From Psychrobacter arcticus 273-4 (GTDB taxonomy: Bacteria > Pseudomonadota > Gammaproteobacteria > Pseudomonadales > Moraxellaceae), in assembly GCF_000012305.1 (NCBI RefSeq), contig NC_007204.1, positions 1,736,001 through 1,800,000 on the forward strand: 64,000 bases of DNA. The letters are read 5' to 3'. Shown here piece after piece: positions 1-8,864 of the stretch (position 1 is its first letter; each line of letters opens with the position of its first letter). Below the pieces are notes generated by a model. It ran no database searches and had not been told where the DNA came from. It worked only from the letters and a program-made list of their open reading frames with translations. The position numbers and the translations under genes were made by a program.

Positions 1-2
1 GC

Positions 3-98
3 CCTAAACATGCTAAAACGCAAGGCGTGGTATTGTCAGATGAGCTGCTAAAAAATGCTATTAATGTCGATAATAAGGCAAAAAATGCCAGAAAATAA
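3..98 (+). CDS. C-terminal end of an ABC transporter substrate-binding protein (partial)
   Basis: The window opens inside a reading frame that ends with TAA at 96-98. The visible tail reads PKHAKTQGVVLSDELLKNA and resembles the end of the next gene (PKHAKEQGITLPQAVIDKA), so this is very probably a tandem paralogue of the substrate-binding protein at 273. Only 31 codons are visible. Two neighbouring binding-protein genes ahead of one permease and one ATPase suggest that two binding proteins share the transporter. Function is inferred from this paralogy alone. Confidence 0.75.
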   Translation, partial: PKHAKTQGVVLSDELLKNAINVDNKAKNARK

Positions 99-150
99 TC
101 ACTGGCAGATAATCACTGGTAGATAATCACTGGTAGATAATCACTGGCAG
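95..150 (+). repeat. Four tandem 14-bp repeats
   Basis: Four head-to-tail copies of the 14-bp unit ATAATCACTGGYAG, differing only at the Y position. The array starts at the stop codon of the upstream gene, and the TAA stop lies inside the first unit. It sits between two paralogous binding-protein genes. It has no spacers, so it is not a CRISPR array. Slippage could change the copy number; a regulatory role is possible but not shown. Confidence 0.9.
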
Positions 151-272
151 ATAAGAATGAATACACAGTAGATAACTTATAGCAATTAATGTTTATAACC
201 GCAGTATGCAAGGCCCTTTATTTATCTTTTATATAATGTACGGACATATTATTATTTTCAGGAGTAAGACCC

Positions 273-1298
273 ATGTTGTATCAGAATCGTTTTGCCAAAG
301 CTCTTTTATGGGGCGGTGTTTGTACCGCTATTTTGACTGGTTGTAATCAGCCTGCTAAAGAAGGTACCTCGACTGATAGTACTGCGGGTGCCGATACCAC
401 AACGGAAATGAAAACGGTTGCTATCACTGCTATCGTTGAACATCCAGCACTTGATGATGTACGTAAAGGCGTGATCGATGAGCTAAACGCTGCCGGCTTT
501 AAAGATGGCGAAAACTTGAAAGTCAACTTTCAAAGTGCCCAAGGTAATACTGCTACCGCCGGTCAGATTGCCAAGCAATTCGTCGCAGACAACTCAGACG
601 TTATCATTGCTATTGGCACCCCATCTGCGCAGTCAGTAGCTGCTGCAACCAGTAGTATTCCGTTAGTGTTTTCAGCAGTTACCGATCCGGTTGAAGCCAA
701 ACTGGTATCAAAGCTTGATGGTTCTGGCACCAACGTCACTGGTGGTTCTGATGCGCTTCCTTATGAGCCACAAATCGAATTGATGCGCCAAATTATTCCT
801 AGCTTAAAAAACGTAGGCTACGTTTATAGCCCAGGTGAAGTCAACTCAACGATTATTCTAAAAAATCTAAAAGAGAAACTGACGCCACTTGGTATTAAAG
901 TACATGAAGCCCCTGCCCAGCGTAGTACTGATATTGCCATGGCAGCACGCAGCCTAGAAGGTAAGGTCGATATGATCTATACCTCAACGGACAATAACGT
1001 GGTTTCAGCTTACGAGTCACTATATCAAGCCGCTAAAGAAAGTAAGATTCCACTACTCGCCTCTGATACCAGCTCAGTTGAACGCGGTGCCATCGCAGCA
1101 TTAGGCGTCAACTACTATGATCTTGGTCGTGAAACTGGCAAAATCGTTGTACGCATTTTAAATGGTGAAAAAGCAGGCGCAATTCCAGTATATACGCCAA
1201 AAGTTCTTGACTTATATGTCAGTCCAAAACACGCTAAAGAGCAAGGCATAACTTTACCGCAAGCCGTTATTGATAAAGCAAAAGAAGTGGTAGAATAA
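273..1298 (+). CDS. ABC transporter substrate-binding lipoprotein (ABC_sub_bind family)
   Basis: A 341-residue periplasmic binding protein of the family that includes TrpX/YtrX-like proteins (Pfam ABC_sub_bind). The N-terminus is a lipoprotein signal: basic start, hydrophobic stretch, then lipobox LTGC at about residues 21-24, so it should be lipid-anchored on the periplasmic side. The mature part shows a two-lobe Rossmann-type pattern (an IIAIGTPSAQSVAAAT stretch, then LRQI..LKNVGYVYSP). An AGGAG box lies 8 bases before the ATG. The permease (1634) and ATPase (2565) follow in the same direction, making a complete importer. The substrate cannot be told from sequence; relatives handle aromatic amino acids or other small organics. 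Confidence 0.88.
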   Translation: MLYQNRFAKALLWGGVCTAILTGCNQPAKEGTSTDSTAGADTTTEMKTVAITAIVEHPALDDVRKGVIDELNAAGFKDGENLKVNFQSAQGNTATAGQIAKQFVADNSDVIIAIGTPSAQSVAAATSSIPLVFSAVTDPVEAKLVSKLDGSGTNVTGGSDALPYEPQIELMRQIIPSLKNVGYVYSPGEVNSTIILKNLKEKLTPLGIKVHEAPAQRSTDIAMAARSLEGKVDMIYTSTDNNVVSAYESLYQAAKESKIPLLASDTSSVERGAIAALGVNYYDLGRETGKIVVRILNGEKAGAIPVYTPKVLDLYVSPKHAKEQGITLPQAVIDKAKEVVE

Positions 1299-1633
1299 CT
1301 GCTTTTTAAATAATCAGTATAAAATAAACAGTAGATGATAATGTTGATTGCACAAGCCGTAGTTATCATCTACATTAGCTTTACCTTGCTATTTATTGAT
1401 ACAAACAAAACCCAGCTATTTGTCAGTAGGCTGGGCTTGTTGTTTAAAGGCTTTCAATAAGCAAAGATTATGATCATTTATGACAGTGATCGATTGTGCT
1501 TTACCCTAGCTGCAGATTATACAATCTGTTAAATTCACCGCCTAAGTGTTTGGCTTGTAGATGACGCTGACATATACCACTCGTCTCCATCCTATGGTTC
1601 GCTAAACACTTGGTTATGACTTACTGATCTCTT
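1299..1633. other. Intergenic gap between binding-protein and permease genes
   Basis: A 335-bp gap without a convincing gene. It holds a short hairpin at 1411-1435 (arms CCCAGC/GCTGGG) followed by a T-rich stretch, possibly a weak terminator or attenuator that lowers permease/ATPase expression relative to the binding protein. A further dyad (AAGTGTTT near 1542, AAACACTT near 1603) lies just before the permease. Confidence 0.5.
1411..1435 (+). terminator. Weak terminator or attenuator hairpin
   Basis: CCCAGC and GCTGGG arms enclose a 13-base loop and are followed by CTTGTTGTTT. The stem is only 6 bp and the T-tract is broken, so partial termination after the binding-protein gene is more likely than a full stop. 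Confidence 0.4.
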
Positions 1634-2533
1634 ATGTCTTTAATTGCTTTTTTTGGTGCACTTGAAAGTGGTCTGATTTATGGGCTAGTGGCGCTTGGCG
1701 TTCTTATCTCATTTCGTACCCTTGATTTCCCAGATTTAACGGCTGACGGTAGTTTTCCGTTAGGTGGCGCTGTCGCTGGTATCTCTATCATCGCTGGTAT
1801 CAATCCATGGCTTGCCTGCGCTTTTGGTATGCTAGCAGGATCAGTCGCCGGTATCGTCACTGCTTGGTTGCACGTCAAACTTGGCATTTTGCAGCTGCTT
1901 GCCAGTATCTTGGTGATGGTAGCACTATATTCTATCAACCTACGTATTATGGGTGCGCCAAACTTACCGTTATTGGGTGAAACCACGGTATTTAGCACCT
2001 TGGTGACAGATGGCAATGGCTATTGGATGCGCTGTCTGATCATTGGTATCGTCGTGCTACTGGCCATGTTATTTTTAAATTGGTTTTATAGTACCGAAAC
2101 CGGTCTTTCGATGCGTGCGACTGGCTCTAACCTGCGCATGGCACAAGCGCAAGGTATCAATACCTCATGGATGACCATCATTGGTATGGCGATCTCTAAC
2201 GGTTTGATTGCCCTAGCTGGCGCGCTATTTGTCCAGACCCAAGGCGGCGCTGATATCTCGATTGGTATCGGTACAATTGTTATTGGTTTGGCAGCGGTCA
2301 TCATCGGTGAGACTATTATTCCGGCTAAGCGCATTTGGCTCATTACCTTTGCTGTGGTCGTCGGTGCGGTACTGTACAAGCTGTTTATTCAAGTGGCACT
2401 ATCGAGCGATACACTACGTAGTATTGGCTTTGGTCCGCAAGATTTGAACTTGATTACCGCTTTACTCGTGGTATTGGCATTAATATTGCCAAAAGCTAAA
2501 AATAAATTCTTAAGTCGTAAAGTTCGGGCTTAA
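1634..2533 (+). CDS. ABC transporter permease (BPD_transp_2 type)
   Basis: A 299-residue, strongly hydrophobic protein with about eight to nine membrane segments, spread along the whole length and ending in a basic tail (KAKNKFLSRKVRA). The DFPDLTADGSF stretch near residues 32-42 and the MRATGSNLRMAQAQGI cytoplasmic loop near residues 155-170 are typical of the permease that pairs with ABC_sub_bind-type binding proteins. It should form the inner-membrane channel, probably as a homodimer. The ATG lacks a clear ribosome-binding site, but the N-terminus starts sensibly there. The ATPase gene follows after 31 bp. Confidence 0.88.
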   Translation: MSLIAFFGALESGLIYGLVALGVLISFRTLDFPDLTADGSFPLGGAVAGISIIAGINPWLACAFGMLAGSVAGIVTAWLHVKLGILQLLASILVMVALYSINLRIMGAPNLPLLGETTVFSTLVTDGNGYWMRCLIIGIVVLLAMLFLNWFYSTETGLSMRATGSNLRMAQAQGINTSWMTIIGMAISNGLIALAGALFVQTQGGADISIGIGTIVIGLAAVIIGETIIPAKRIWLITFAVVVGAVLYKLFIQVALSSDTLRSIGFGPQDLNLITALLVVLALILPKAKNKFLSRKVRA

Positions 2534-2564
2534 TGTCAATATGCACCCATAAGGAATAATAATT

Positions 2565-3359
2565 ATGATGCAAGCTACAGATTTGCGGTTGACCTTTAAT
2601 CCTGGAACGCCCATTGAAAACCCTGCCCTACGTGGTATAAACCTAAATATCGCTGATGGTGAGTTTGTGACCGTTATCGGTACCAATGGCGCTGGTAAAT
2701 CGACCTTTTTAAACGCGGTCAGTGGTACCACACGCGTCGATAGTGGCTCAATCTTGTTAAATGGGATTGATGTTACTAAAAAGACCGCGCATCAACGTGC
2801 CCATTGGGTGGCTCGTGTATTCCAAGACCCAATGGCGGGAACTTGTGAGGCGTTAACGATTGAAGAGAACATGGCACTAGCGTATAAACGCGGTGGTAAA
2901 CGTGGACTCAACTTTGCTCTAAACCCAAATAACCGTGATTTGTTTAAAGAAAAGCTGTCGGTACTAAAGCTTGGCTTAGAGAGTCGTTTGACAGACCGCA
3001 TGGGCTTGTTATCCGGTGGTCAGCGCCAAGCGGTTAGCCTATTGATGGCATCATTACAGCCTTCTAAGATTCTTCTGCTTGATGAGCACACTGCCGCCCT
3101 TGACCCTAAGACTGCGGCTTTTGTTTTAGAATTGACTGATAAAATCGTTACTGACAATCAGCTGACAACAATGATGGTTACTCACTCGATGCAACAGGCT
3201 TTAGCTCATGGCACCAGAACCGTGATGCTACATCAGGGTCAAGTGGTATTAGATGTGGCTGGTGATAAACGTCAAGGCATGACTGTGCATGATTTACTCG
3301 ATATGTTTGAGCAAACGCGCGGCGAGAAAGTTGATGATGACAGCTTGATATTAAGCTAA
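2565..3359 (+). CDS. ABC transporter ATP-binding protein
   Basis: A 264-residue ABC ATPase that should power the permease at 1634. Walker A is GTNGAGKST (residues 39-47), the signature is LSGGQRQA (about 148-155), and Walker B is ILLLDEH followed by a D-loop LDPKT and the switch His in VTHSM. A good AAGGA box sits 8-9 bases before the start; a second ATG follows immediately, so the protein may begin one residue later. It ends only 10 bp from the converging response-regulator gene, with no hairpin between. Confidence 0.92.
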   Translation: MMQATDLRLTFNPGTPIENPALRGINLNIADGEFVTVIGTNGAGKSTFLNAVSGTTRVDSGSILLNGIDVTKKTAHQRAHWVARVFQDPMAGTCEALTIEENMALAYKRGGKRGLNFALNPNNRDLFKEKLSVLKLGLESRLTDRMGLLSGGQRQAVSLLMASLQPSKILLLDEHTAALDPKTAAFVLELTDKIVTDNQLTTMMVTHSMQQALAHGTRTVMLHQGQVVLDVAGDKRQGMTVHDLLDMFEQTRGEKVDDDSLILS

Positions 3360-3369
3360 CCGATCCTAA

Positions 3370-3984
3370 TTAAGAATCTAACAACACCAGCTTTTGAATC
3401 AGCTCACTGACATGCTGTGCTTGCATTTTTTTCATCACCTGCGAGCGATGCACTTCAATTGTACGCATAGATACGTCCAAATGATCAGCGATATTTTTAT
3501 TCAGATTGCCTTGCATCAGCTCATTGGCGACTTGTTTTTCTTTCTCCGTTAATTGCGCATAAAGTGTGCGTATATAATAAAGCTTAGCACGTTTGAGCGT
3601 TAAGGCTTGCGCGTGCTGAATGGCCTCTTGTAAGCGCTGACTACCGATAGGTTTTTCTAAATAATCTACCGCGCCCTTTTTTAACATGGCGACGGCATCA
3701 GCAATTTCACCATTACCGGTCAGAGCAATCAATGCGATAGGACTCTGCTGCTTATTCAGATGAATTTGTAATGCCTGACCGCTCATATCAGGCATCATCA
3801 AATCACTGATCACTACTGCTGGCGCATAAATATCGACTTGCTGCAAAAACCTCAACGCACCGTCCCACGTTTGGGTCGATAAGCCTAAGCTGCTGATCAA
3901 AAATGCACACGAATGACGCACACTTTCTTCATCATCAATGATATGAATGACAGGCGGCTCATTTAAGTGGTTAGAAGAAGACAT
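3370..3984 (-). CDS. FixJ/TtrR-like response regulator
   Basis: A 204-residue two-component regulator. The receiver domain (about residues 10-125) has the acidic DDEE cluster, phospho-acceptor Asp61 in ISDLMMPDMSG, and Lys111 in LEKPIG. A LuxR-type helix-turn-helix (LTEKEKQVANEL...NIADHLDVSMRTIEVHR) fills the C-terminus. The start lies just downstream of the sensor kinase stop (3 bp apart), so the two are co-transcribed. The pairing with a PhnD-like sensor and a divergent TsdA operon points to TtrR-type control of thiosulfate/tetrathionate metabolism, which is an inference. Confidence 0.88.
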   Translation of the reverse strand: MSSSNHLNEPPVIHIIDDEESVRHSCAFLISSLGLSTQTWDGALRFLQQVDIYAPAVVISDLMMPDMSGQALQIHLNKQQSPIALIALTGNGEIADAVAMLKKGAVDYLEKPIGSQRLQEAIQHAQALTLKRAKLYYIRTLYAQLTEKEKQVANELMQGNLNKNIADHLDVSMRTIEVHRSQVMKKMQAQHVSELIQKLVLLDS

Positions 3985-3987
3985 ACC

Positions 3988-6165
3988 CTACCTTAAGATG
4001 AAAGAGGTTGGTAAATAAAAAGAAACTTGCGCACCCATTTTATGTGCCAGTGAATAGCTTTTATTAGCTTGAGTGATATGACTTTTACTCACAACCGACG
4101 GTTTTAAATACTGCTGATAATGACGATGAGTCATTTGTACATTAGCAAGCTCATCCTCCGCATTGACATTACCAATAGTCATTTTACCATTCAGTGATTT
4201 ACATAGGCACTGACATATCATCAAGCCCAACCCCAGACCATCTGGCTTTGTGGAGCGAATAGCATGTTGATGATTTAAATAAGGCTGCGACTCATTTTTT
4301 ATGTTATTTTTAATGAGCTGCGCCTCATTAAAGCCACCGGCATCGTCAGTGACACGCAGTACCAACCACTCGTCTCCTTGGTACTCTTCTATCTCACAGC
4401 GCAGCATAATGATGGTTGCGCCTTGCTGCTGCGCATTCAATAGACTGTTTATCAATAACTGATCCAATAACAAATTTGGTAATTGTAAGTACTGATAGTC
4501 GCTGGCAAACCAAAAACGAGTGTCTGCGCCTTTGTCACCGAGTAACAATACGCACTGCTCATGAGTTGCCGTAATATCAACGCTCACTTCATTGGGTTGT
4601 GCCCGTCCCGCCCAATGCCTGATATTTTTGATAACAGCAGCAGCACGCTCTGTCTCATTGACGATTTGCTGTAAAGCGGTCTCAACACTTTTTTGCTCTA
4701 TCGCCTCTTTATTTACTTTGTTATTTTGACTGCGAATCAATAGCCCTTGAGCATAATTTTGAATGGTCGCAAGCGGCTGGTTTATTTCATGAGCGATGGC
4801 ACCGCTCATCTCACCTATCACAGCAAATCGCTCCGTTTGCCGAAGTTGCTGATCATAATCCCGAATAAGGCGGTTTTGAGAGTCTATTTGTTGCCGGCGC
4901 CGCCAAGCTAGCCAGCTCATCCAGCCATAGTTGATCGTTGATATTAATACCACAAAAACAATGATACTCATCCACCATCGGTGCGATTTTATCCAATCAA
5001 ATAGATGCGTACCCAGCGATTTTTGCGCAGGATGTTGCCCCATCTCATACAAGATACGTTCAGCATCGCTGTTGGATTCAGGTGTCAGCCAGCGCAGGTT
5101 TGCCGCTTCATCAAACTCAAGAGCAGAACTATGGTCAGTGTCTTGTGAGCCTGTGCTAAATAAATACTGATTAATCTGCTCAGTTAAGGCGGCAGGTGCT
5201 TCACGGGTAGCAGCAAGCGTCCAATTGGGATAAATCTTGGTCGAGGACTGGCAGTTAGAATCTGTCGTGACTGGATTAATCAGTCGATATTGTGATTGCT
5301 CAATCTTACCTTGAGCTGCCATCTCTTCCATCAGACATAAGGGAGCGATTGCTGCCTCTACTGCGCCGCTTGCCAGCGTACTCAGCGTCAGCTCAATCGG
5401 ATAGTCAACAAACTGCGTCCTATAATCACTTGGCGGCACCCCGTTTTTTTGTAATAAATGGGCGACCAATAAATAACCAGCAAAAGCATCCGGATTGACC
5501 GCCGCTATTTTGCGCTGTGATAAATCTTGTAATTGGTAAATATCACTATCCACCCTGACCCACAAGGCACTGGCAATCTGCTCCATCGCATTAGGCTGAT
5601 TTATCGCTTTGTCAGCTTTATCTTGTTTACTCAGCACACGCTCGTTTTCCAATTGCTTATATAGCTTATATTGAGCATCGGTTTTAAAGTCAGATTGTTT
5701 AACAGTAGATATTTTAAATTCATCTGACTTTTTGTTTGGTGTATTCGCTTGCAAGGTTGCAAGCCATCGCCAACCTGCGGTATCCATTTTAATAAACTGT
5801 ATTTGTGGACCTAACACAAAGGCGAACTGCGGCACCTCTATTTGCTGTTGCCAATTTTCCAACGCCAGTGGTACCAGCACGACGGTATCTTCTTTTAGAT
5901 GTTTATTAAGCCCATCCAACCAAGGCTGCCAACGTTGTTGTGCGGCAGTCTCTCCTTGTGGTGCGAGCACACCCAAATAGTAAATTTGCGCATTTGCTTG
6001 ATAAGCCGACAGTAGAAAAATAAGCAACATCACTGTCACTGTCACTGTCACTGTCACTGTCATAACCGTAGTTTTTAGCTGCGCTCTAAAACATTTCACC
6101 AATGGTTGATGAGCCGCCCATATCTGCATCGATCGTAAAACCTTATAATAAATGTGGTTTTCCAC
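3988..6165 (-). CDS. TtrS-like sensor histidine kinase with a PhnD-type periplasmic domain
   Basis: Up to 725 residues. A hydrophobic N-terminal signal/anchor (about 32-56) is followed by a PhnD/phosphonate-binding-like periplasmic domain (about 58-340), a membrane helix (about 395-418), a HisKA domain with His457 in AIAHEINQPLA, and a HATPase domain with an N-box (LLINSLLNA), DDAGGF and DGLGLGLMIC. This is the TtrS layout, the tetrathionate sensor. The outermost start is a GTG at 6165; an ATG at residue 13 (6129) has a weak AAGG upstream and may be the true start. A (GTGACA)n run encodes TVTVTVTVTV inside the hydrophobic signal. Ligand assignment rests on context. Confidence 0.82.
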   Translation of the reverse strand: MENHIYYKVLRSMQIWAAHQPLVKCFRAQLKTTVMTVTVTVTVTVMLLIFLLSAYQANAQIYYLGVLAPQGETAAQQRWQPWLDGLNKHLKEDTVVLVPLALENWQQQIEVPQFAFVLGPQIQFIKMDTAGWRWLATLQANTPNKKSDEFKISTVKQSDFKTDAQYKLYKQLENERVLSKQDKADKAINQPNAMEQIASALWVRVDSDIYQLQDLSQRKIAAVNPDAFAGYLLVAHLLQKNGVPPSDYRTQFVDYPIELTLSTLASGAVEAAIAPLCLMEEMAAQGKIEQSQYRLINPVTTDSNCQSSTKIYPNWTLAATREAPAALTEQINQYLFSTGSQDTDHSSALEFDEAANLRWLTPESNSDAERILYEMGQHPAQKSLGTHLFDWIKSHRWWMSIIVFVVLISTINYGWMSWLAWRRRQQIDSQNRLIRDYDQQLRQTERFAVIGEMSGAIAHEINQPLATIQNYAQGLLIRSQNNKVNKEAIEQKSVETALQQIVNETERAAAVIKNIRHWAGRAQPNEVSVDITATHEQCVLLLGDKGADTRFWFASDYQYLQLPNLLLDQLLINSLLNAQQQGATIIMLRCEIEEYQGDEWLVLRVTDDAGGFNEAQLIKNNIKNESQPYLNHQHAIRSTKPDGLGLGLMICQCLCKSLNGKMTIGNVNAEDELANVQMTHRHYQQYLKPSVVSKSHITQANKSYSLAHKMGAQVSFYLPTSFILR
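6031..6060 (+). repeat. Five tandem hexanucleotides inside the sensor signal sequence
   Basis: Five perfect CACTGT units (GTGACA on the coding strand) encode alternating Val-Thr in the hydrophobic N-terminus of the sensor kinase. Gain or loss of a unit would keep the frame and add or remove two residues of the signal/anchor helix. Confidence 0.95.
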
Positions 6166-6358
6166 AATATTACCACATTACACTTCACTCTATACTATGT
6201 AACAAGACTGTATCATAATCAAACGATGTTTTTATAATCATTGAGCTCAGTGATCGGGATAGATTACGAATCGCGTTGTGACTACCTATTAGCTACTTAT
6301 TACAGATACAACCATAAATTATCAAAACATACCTCATTTTACTATGGAGGGCGCGCTT
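6166..6358. promoter_or_regulatory. Divergent promoter region between the sensor kinase and cytochrome operons
   Basis: About 190 bp separate the kinase start from the GTG of the triheme cytochrome. Both transcripts must begin here, so this is the expected binding region for the response regulator. It is AT-rich; I could not place a confident -35/-10 pair or a regulator site. Confidence 0.5.
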
Positions 6359-7744
6359 GTGAAAAAGTGGCCATTAATCATTGTTATTACAGCGGTCATC
6401 GGACTGGCTATGGCATTTATCATTGGGCAGCTATTGCCTAATATGCGTACTACCAACAGTGACCTTGCGGTCAACATTACCGATCCTGCTTTAATCAAGC
6501 AAGGTGCTTATGTAGCACGGACTGCCGACTGCGTTGCGTGCCATACGACCCTTGGTGGTAAAGAATATGCTGGTGGTTTGCCGATGCTAACACCACTTGG
6601 CGCGATTTATTCAACCAATATTACTCCTGATAAAGCCACAGGAATTGGCAACTACACCTTTAATGAATTCAAAAATGCTGTCAAGCATGGCGTCCGTAGT
6701 GACAATAGCGCCCTATATCCTGCGATGCCCTATCCGTCTTATCAAATTATGCCTGACGATGACATGGCAGCGATGTATGCCTTTTTTATGTCAGAAGTCA
6801 AAGCCGTCAATCAGCCCAACCTTAAAAGCGAGTTACCACCGATTGCCAACTGGCGCTGGCCTCTGGCTTATTGGCAAGTATTGTTTGACCGTAAGCGTGA
6901 TTTTGTCTCAGAAACCGATGATGCGGTTATCGCTCGTGGTCAGTATCTCGTCGAAGGTCCTGGGCACTGCGGCTCATGTCATACCGAGCGCGGTATTGGT
7001 TTTCAAGAAATAGCCTTAAGTAATGCCGACTCAAACGAATATTTAAGCGGCGCCATCATTGATGGCTGGCGCGCCAAAAGTATTCGTGGTGAGCATCGCG
7101 GCTTAGGTACATGGACGATTGCTGAGCTAAACGACTTCTTTAAAACAGGTCGTACCGATACCACTGCCGCTTTTGGCGCGATGGCTGAAGTTGTCGAGCA
7201 CAGCACTCAGTATATGACTGACGCCGACTTAAACGCCATGTCATCCTATCTAAAAACCCTAACCCCTGCTCCCAATAAGGAAGTGACGCTCCCTGAGAAA
7301 AAAGACATTACCACTGAAAAATTATTAGCCGGCAACTACGACTCACGTGGTGCACTCCTTTATGTTGAATATTGTACCGTCTGTCACCGTGCTGATGGTA
7401 AAGGGGTACCGCGTATCTTCCCCGCACTTGATGGCAACAGCGCCGTTTATGCCCGTAATGCTGACTCTGTATTGCAAATCACCTTGGGTGGTGGACGTAT
7501 GCCAAAAACACCGCATGACCGTATGGCATTTACCATGCCTGAATTTACCAACCTAGCTGACGCCGATATTGCAGAAGTGGTCAACTATGTCCGTAATAGT
7601 TGGACCAACCAAGCGCCTGAAATTACGGTTAATGATGTGGTAAAAATGCGCGCCTTTCTTGCCAAAAAGCCAAAAACTGGCACAGATATCGCGCCAGACC
7701 TGAGTGTTAAAGACCTTGATGCTGCTGCAAAAGGAGCCAAATAA
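6359..7744 (+). CDS. Membrane-anchored triheme cytochrome c
   Basis: 461 residues from the GTG at 6359. That start is preferred over an ATG 15 bp upstream because the ATGGAGGG sequence itself supplies the ribosome-binding site 8 bases before the GTG. An uncleaved N-terminal helix (about 5-26) anchors three cytochrome c domains with heme motifs CVACH (about 58), CGSCH (about 204) and CTVCH (about 342). The layout is that of the cytochrome subunit of alcohol or gluconate dehydrogenases, but no dehydrogenase lies next door. It overlaps tsdA by one base, so it probably carries electrons between TsdA and the quinone pool or oxidase. Known TsdA partners (TsdB) are diheme, so three hemes is unusual. 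Confidence 0.85.
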   Translation: MKKWPLIIVITAVIGLAMAFIIGQLLPNMRTTNSDLAVNITDPALIKQGAYVARTADCVACHTTLGGKEYAGGLPMLTPLGAIYSTNITPDKATGIGNYTFNEFKNAVKHGVRSDNSALYPAMPYPSYQIMPDDDMAAMYAFFMSEVKAVNQPNLKSELPPIANWRWPLAYWQVLFDRKRDFVSETDDAVIARGQYLVEGPGHCGSCHTERGIGFQEIALSNADSNEYLSGAIIDGWRAKSIRGEHRGLGTWTIAELNDFFKTGRTDTTAAFGAMAEVVEHSTQYMTDADLNAMSSYLKTLTPAPNKEVTLPEKKDITTEKLLAGNYDSRGALLYVEYCTVCHRADGKGVPRIFPALDGNSAVYARNADSVLQITLGGGRMPKTPHDRMAFTMPEFTNLADADIAEVVNYVRNSWTNQAPEITVNDVVKMRAFLAKKPKTGTDIAPDLSVKDLDAAAKGAK

Positions 7745-8679
7745 TGAACCATTTATCCGATACTAATAGTATTGCCCCGCGCAGACTTTCTATCTCGGTA
7801 TTCACTGCCGTTGCATGCGCTGTCGCTATCAGTGGCTGCTCACAGCCAGAGCCTGCTGAGCGTAACCCAGTTGAGTACAAACTGGTCACAACCGATGATG
7901 CTAATAAAGATATTGGCTCTTATGTGTTACCACAAGACACCTCTATCTTAGATGAGCCAAATGCTGAGAAAATCATCTACGGCAAACGCTTGTTAAACGA
8001 AACCAAACGTCTATTGCCAGACAATGTTGGCGCTCAGATGAACTGTAATAGCTGTCATATCGCCCAAGGCAAAATCCCACTTGGTGACCCGTATATCAAC
8101 AGTCATAATTTCTACCCACGCGTGATGCCTCGATCCGGTAAAGAGGTGGATTTGACCATGCGGATCAATGGCTGTTTTCAGCGCTCGATGAACGGCAAAC
8201 CCTTGAAACCTGAGTCAGACGAGATGCTTGCTATCTTGGCTTATATGGAATGGTTGTCACAAAACACACCCAAGACCCAAAAAGTGAATATCGATAATAC
8301 CGGTAAAGTAGACGAATCACTGATACCTGACCCTGTACAGGGTGAAAAGATTTATTATGCTCAGTGTGCGACCTGTCATGGAGACAATGGTGAAGGCATC
8401 AAAGACAGTCGTGGCGATATCATCTTTCCACCGCTATGGGGTGATGAGTCTTTTAATATTGGCGCAGGTTTGGCACGTACCTATAAAGCCGCTGCTTTTG
8501 TTAAATACAATATGCCGATAGGTATCCAAACTCAAGGTTTATGGGGTCATGGTAATGTATTGAGCGACCAAGACGCCGTCGATGTTGCAGAATTCTTCAC
8601 CCACAAACCACGCCCTGATTTTGCTAAGAAAAATGGTGATTGGCCAACCGCTCCAAAACCAAAAGATGCACGTTATTAA
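7744..8679 (+). CDS. tsdA: TsdA-type diheme thiosulfate dehydrogenase / tetrathionate reductase
   Basis: A 311-residue diheme cytochrome c. A lipoprotein signal ends in lipobox ISGC (Cys32). Heme motifs are CNSCH (101-105) and CATCH (208-212). Cys144 in RINGCFQRSMNG sits where TsdA proteins carry the cysteine that ligates the active-site heme, and FPPLWG after heme 2 is also typical of the family. TsdA couples two thiosulfates to one tetrathionate, or the reverse, in the periplasm. The start overlaps the stop of the triheme cytochrome gene and a strong terminator follows. The direction of catalysis in this organism cannot be read from the sequence. Confidence 0.85.
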   Translation: MNHLSDTNSIAPRRLSISVFTAVACAVAISGCSQPEPAERNPVEYKLVTTDDANKDIGSYVLPQDTSILDEPNAEKIIYGKRLLNETKRLLPDNVGAQMNCNSCHIAQGKIPLGDPYINSHNFYPRVMPRSGKEVDLTMRINGCFQRSMNGKPLKPESDEMLAILAYMEWLSQNTPKTQKVNIDNTGKVDESLIPDPVQGEKIYYAQCATCHGDNGEGIKDSRGDIIFPPLWGDESFNIGAGLARTYKAAAFVKYNMPIGIQTQGLWGHGNVLSDQDAVDVAEFFTHKPRPDFAKKNGDWPTAPKPKDARY

Positions 8680-8712
8680 ACGTTGCCTATAGTCTAGTAA
8701 CCTCCCTCTACC

Positions 8713-8750
8713 AAAAAACCTCAAGCGATTAATAAGCTTGAGGTTTTTTT
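8713..8750 (+). terminator. Rho-independent terminator of the cytochrome/tsdA operon
   Basis: AAACCTCAAGC pairs with GCTTGAGGTTT around a short loop and is followed by a run of T. It lies 34 bp after the tsdA stop. Confidence 0.9.
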
Positions 8751-8864
8751 ATTGTCTACGTGTTCATTTATGCAGAAGTAATGCTACTATTAAGTGCCTA
8801 CTGCCTATTCTGTAGACATCATTTATTATTCTTTGCTTATCGTCATTTATCTATAAGGTCTGTC

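Noticed and set aside
95..150. Possible CRISPR array
   Set aside because: The units are contiguous 14-mers without spacers, and no cas genes are present anywhere in the window.
6344..6358. ATG at 6344 as start of the triheme cytochrome
   Set aside because: The GGAGGG just after this ATG is ideally placed to serve the GTG at 6359, and no ribosome-binding site precedes the ATG itself.
8760..8864. GTG start for the YdeP-type oxidoreductase 35 codons upstream
   Set aside because: It lies directly behind the tsdA terminator, encodes a hydrophobic lead not expected in this cytoplasmic family, and lacks a ribosome-binding site.
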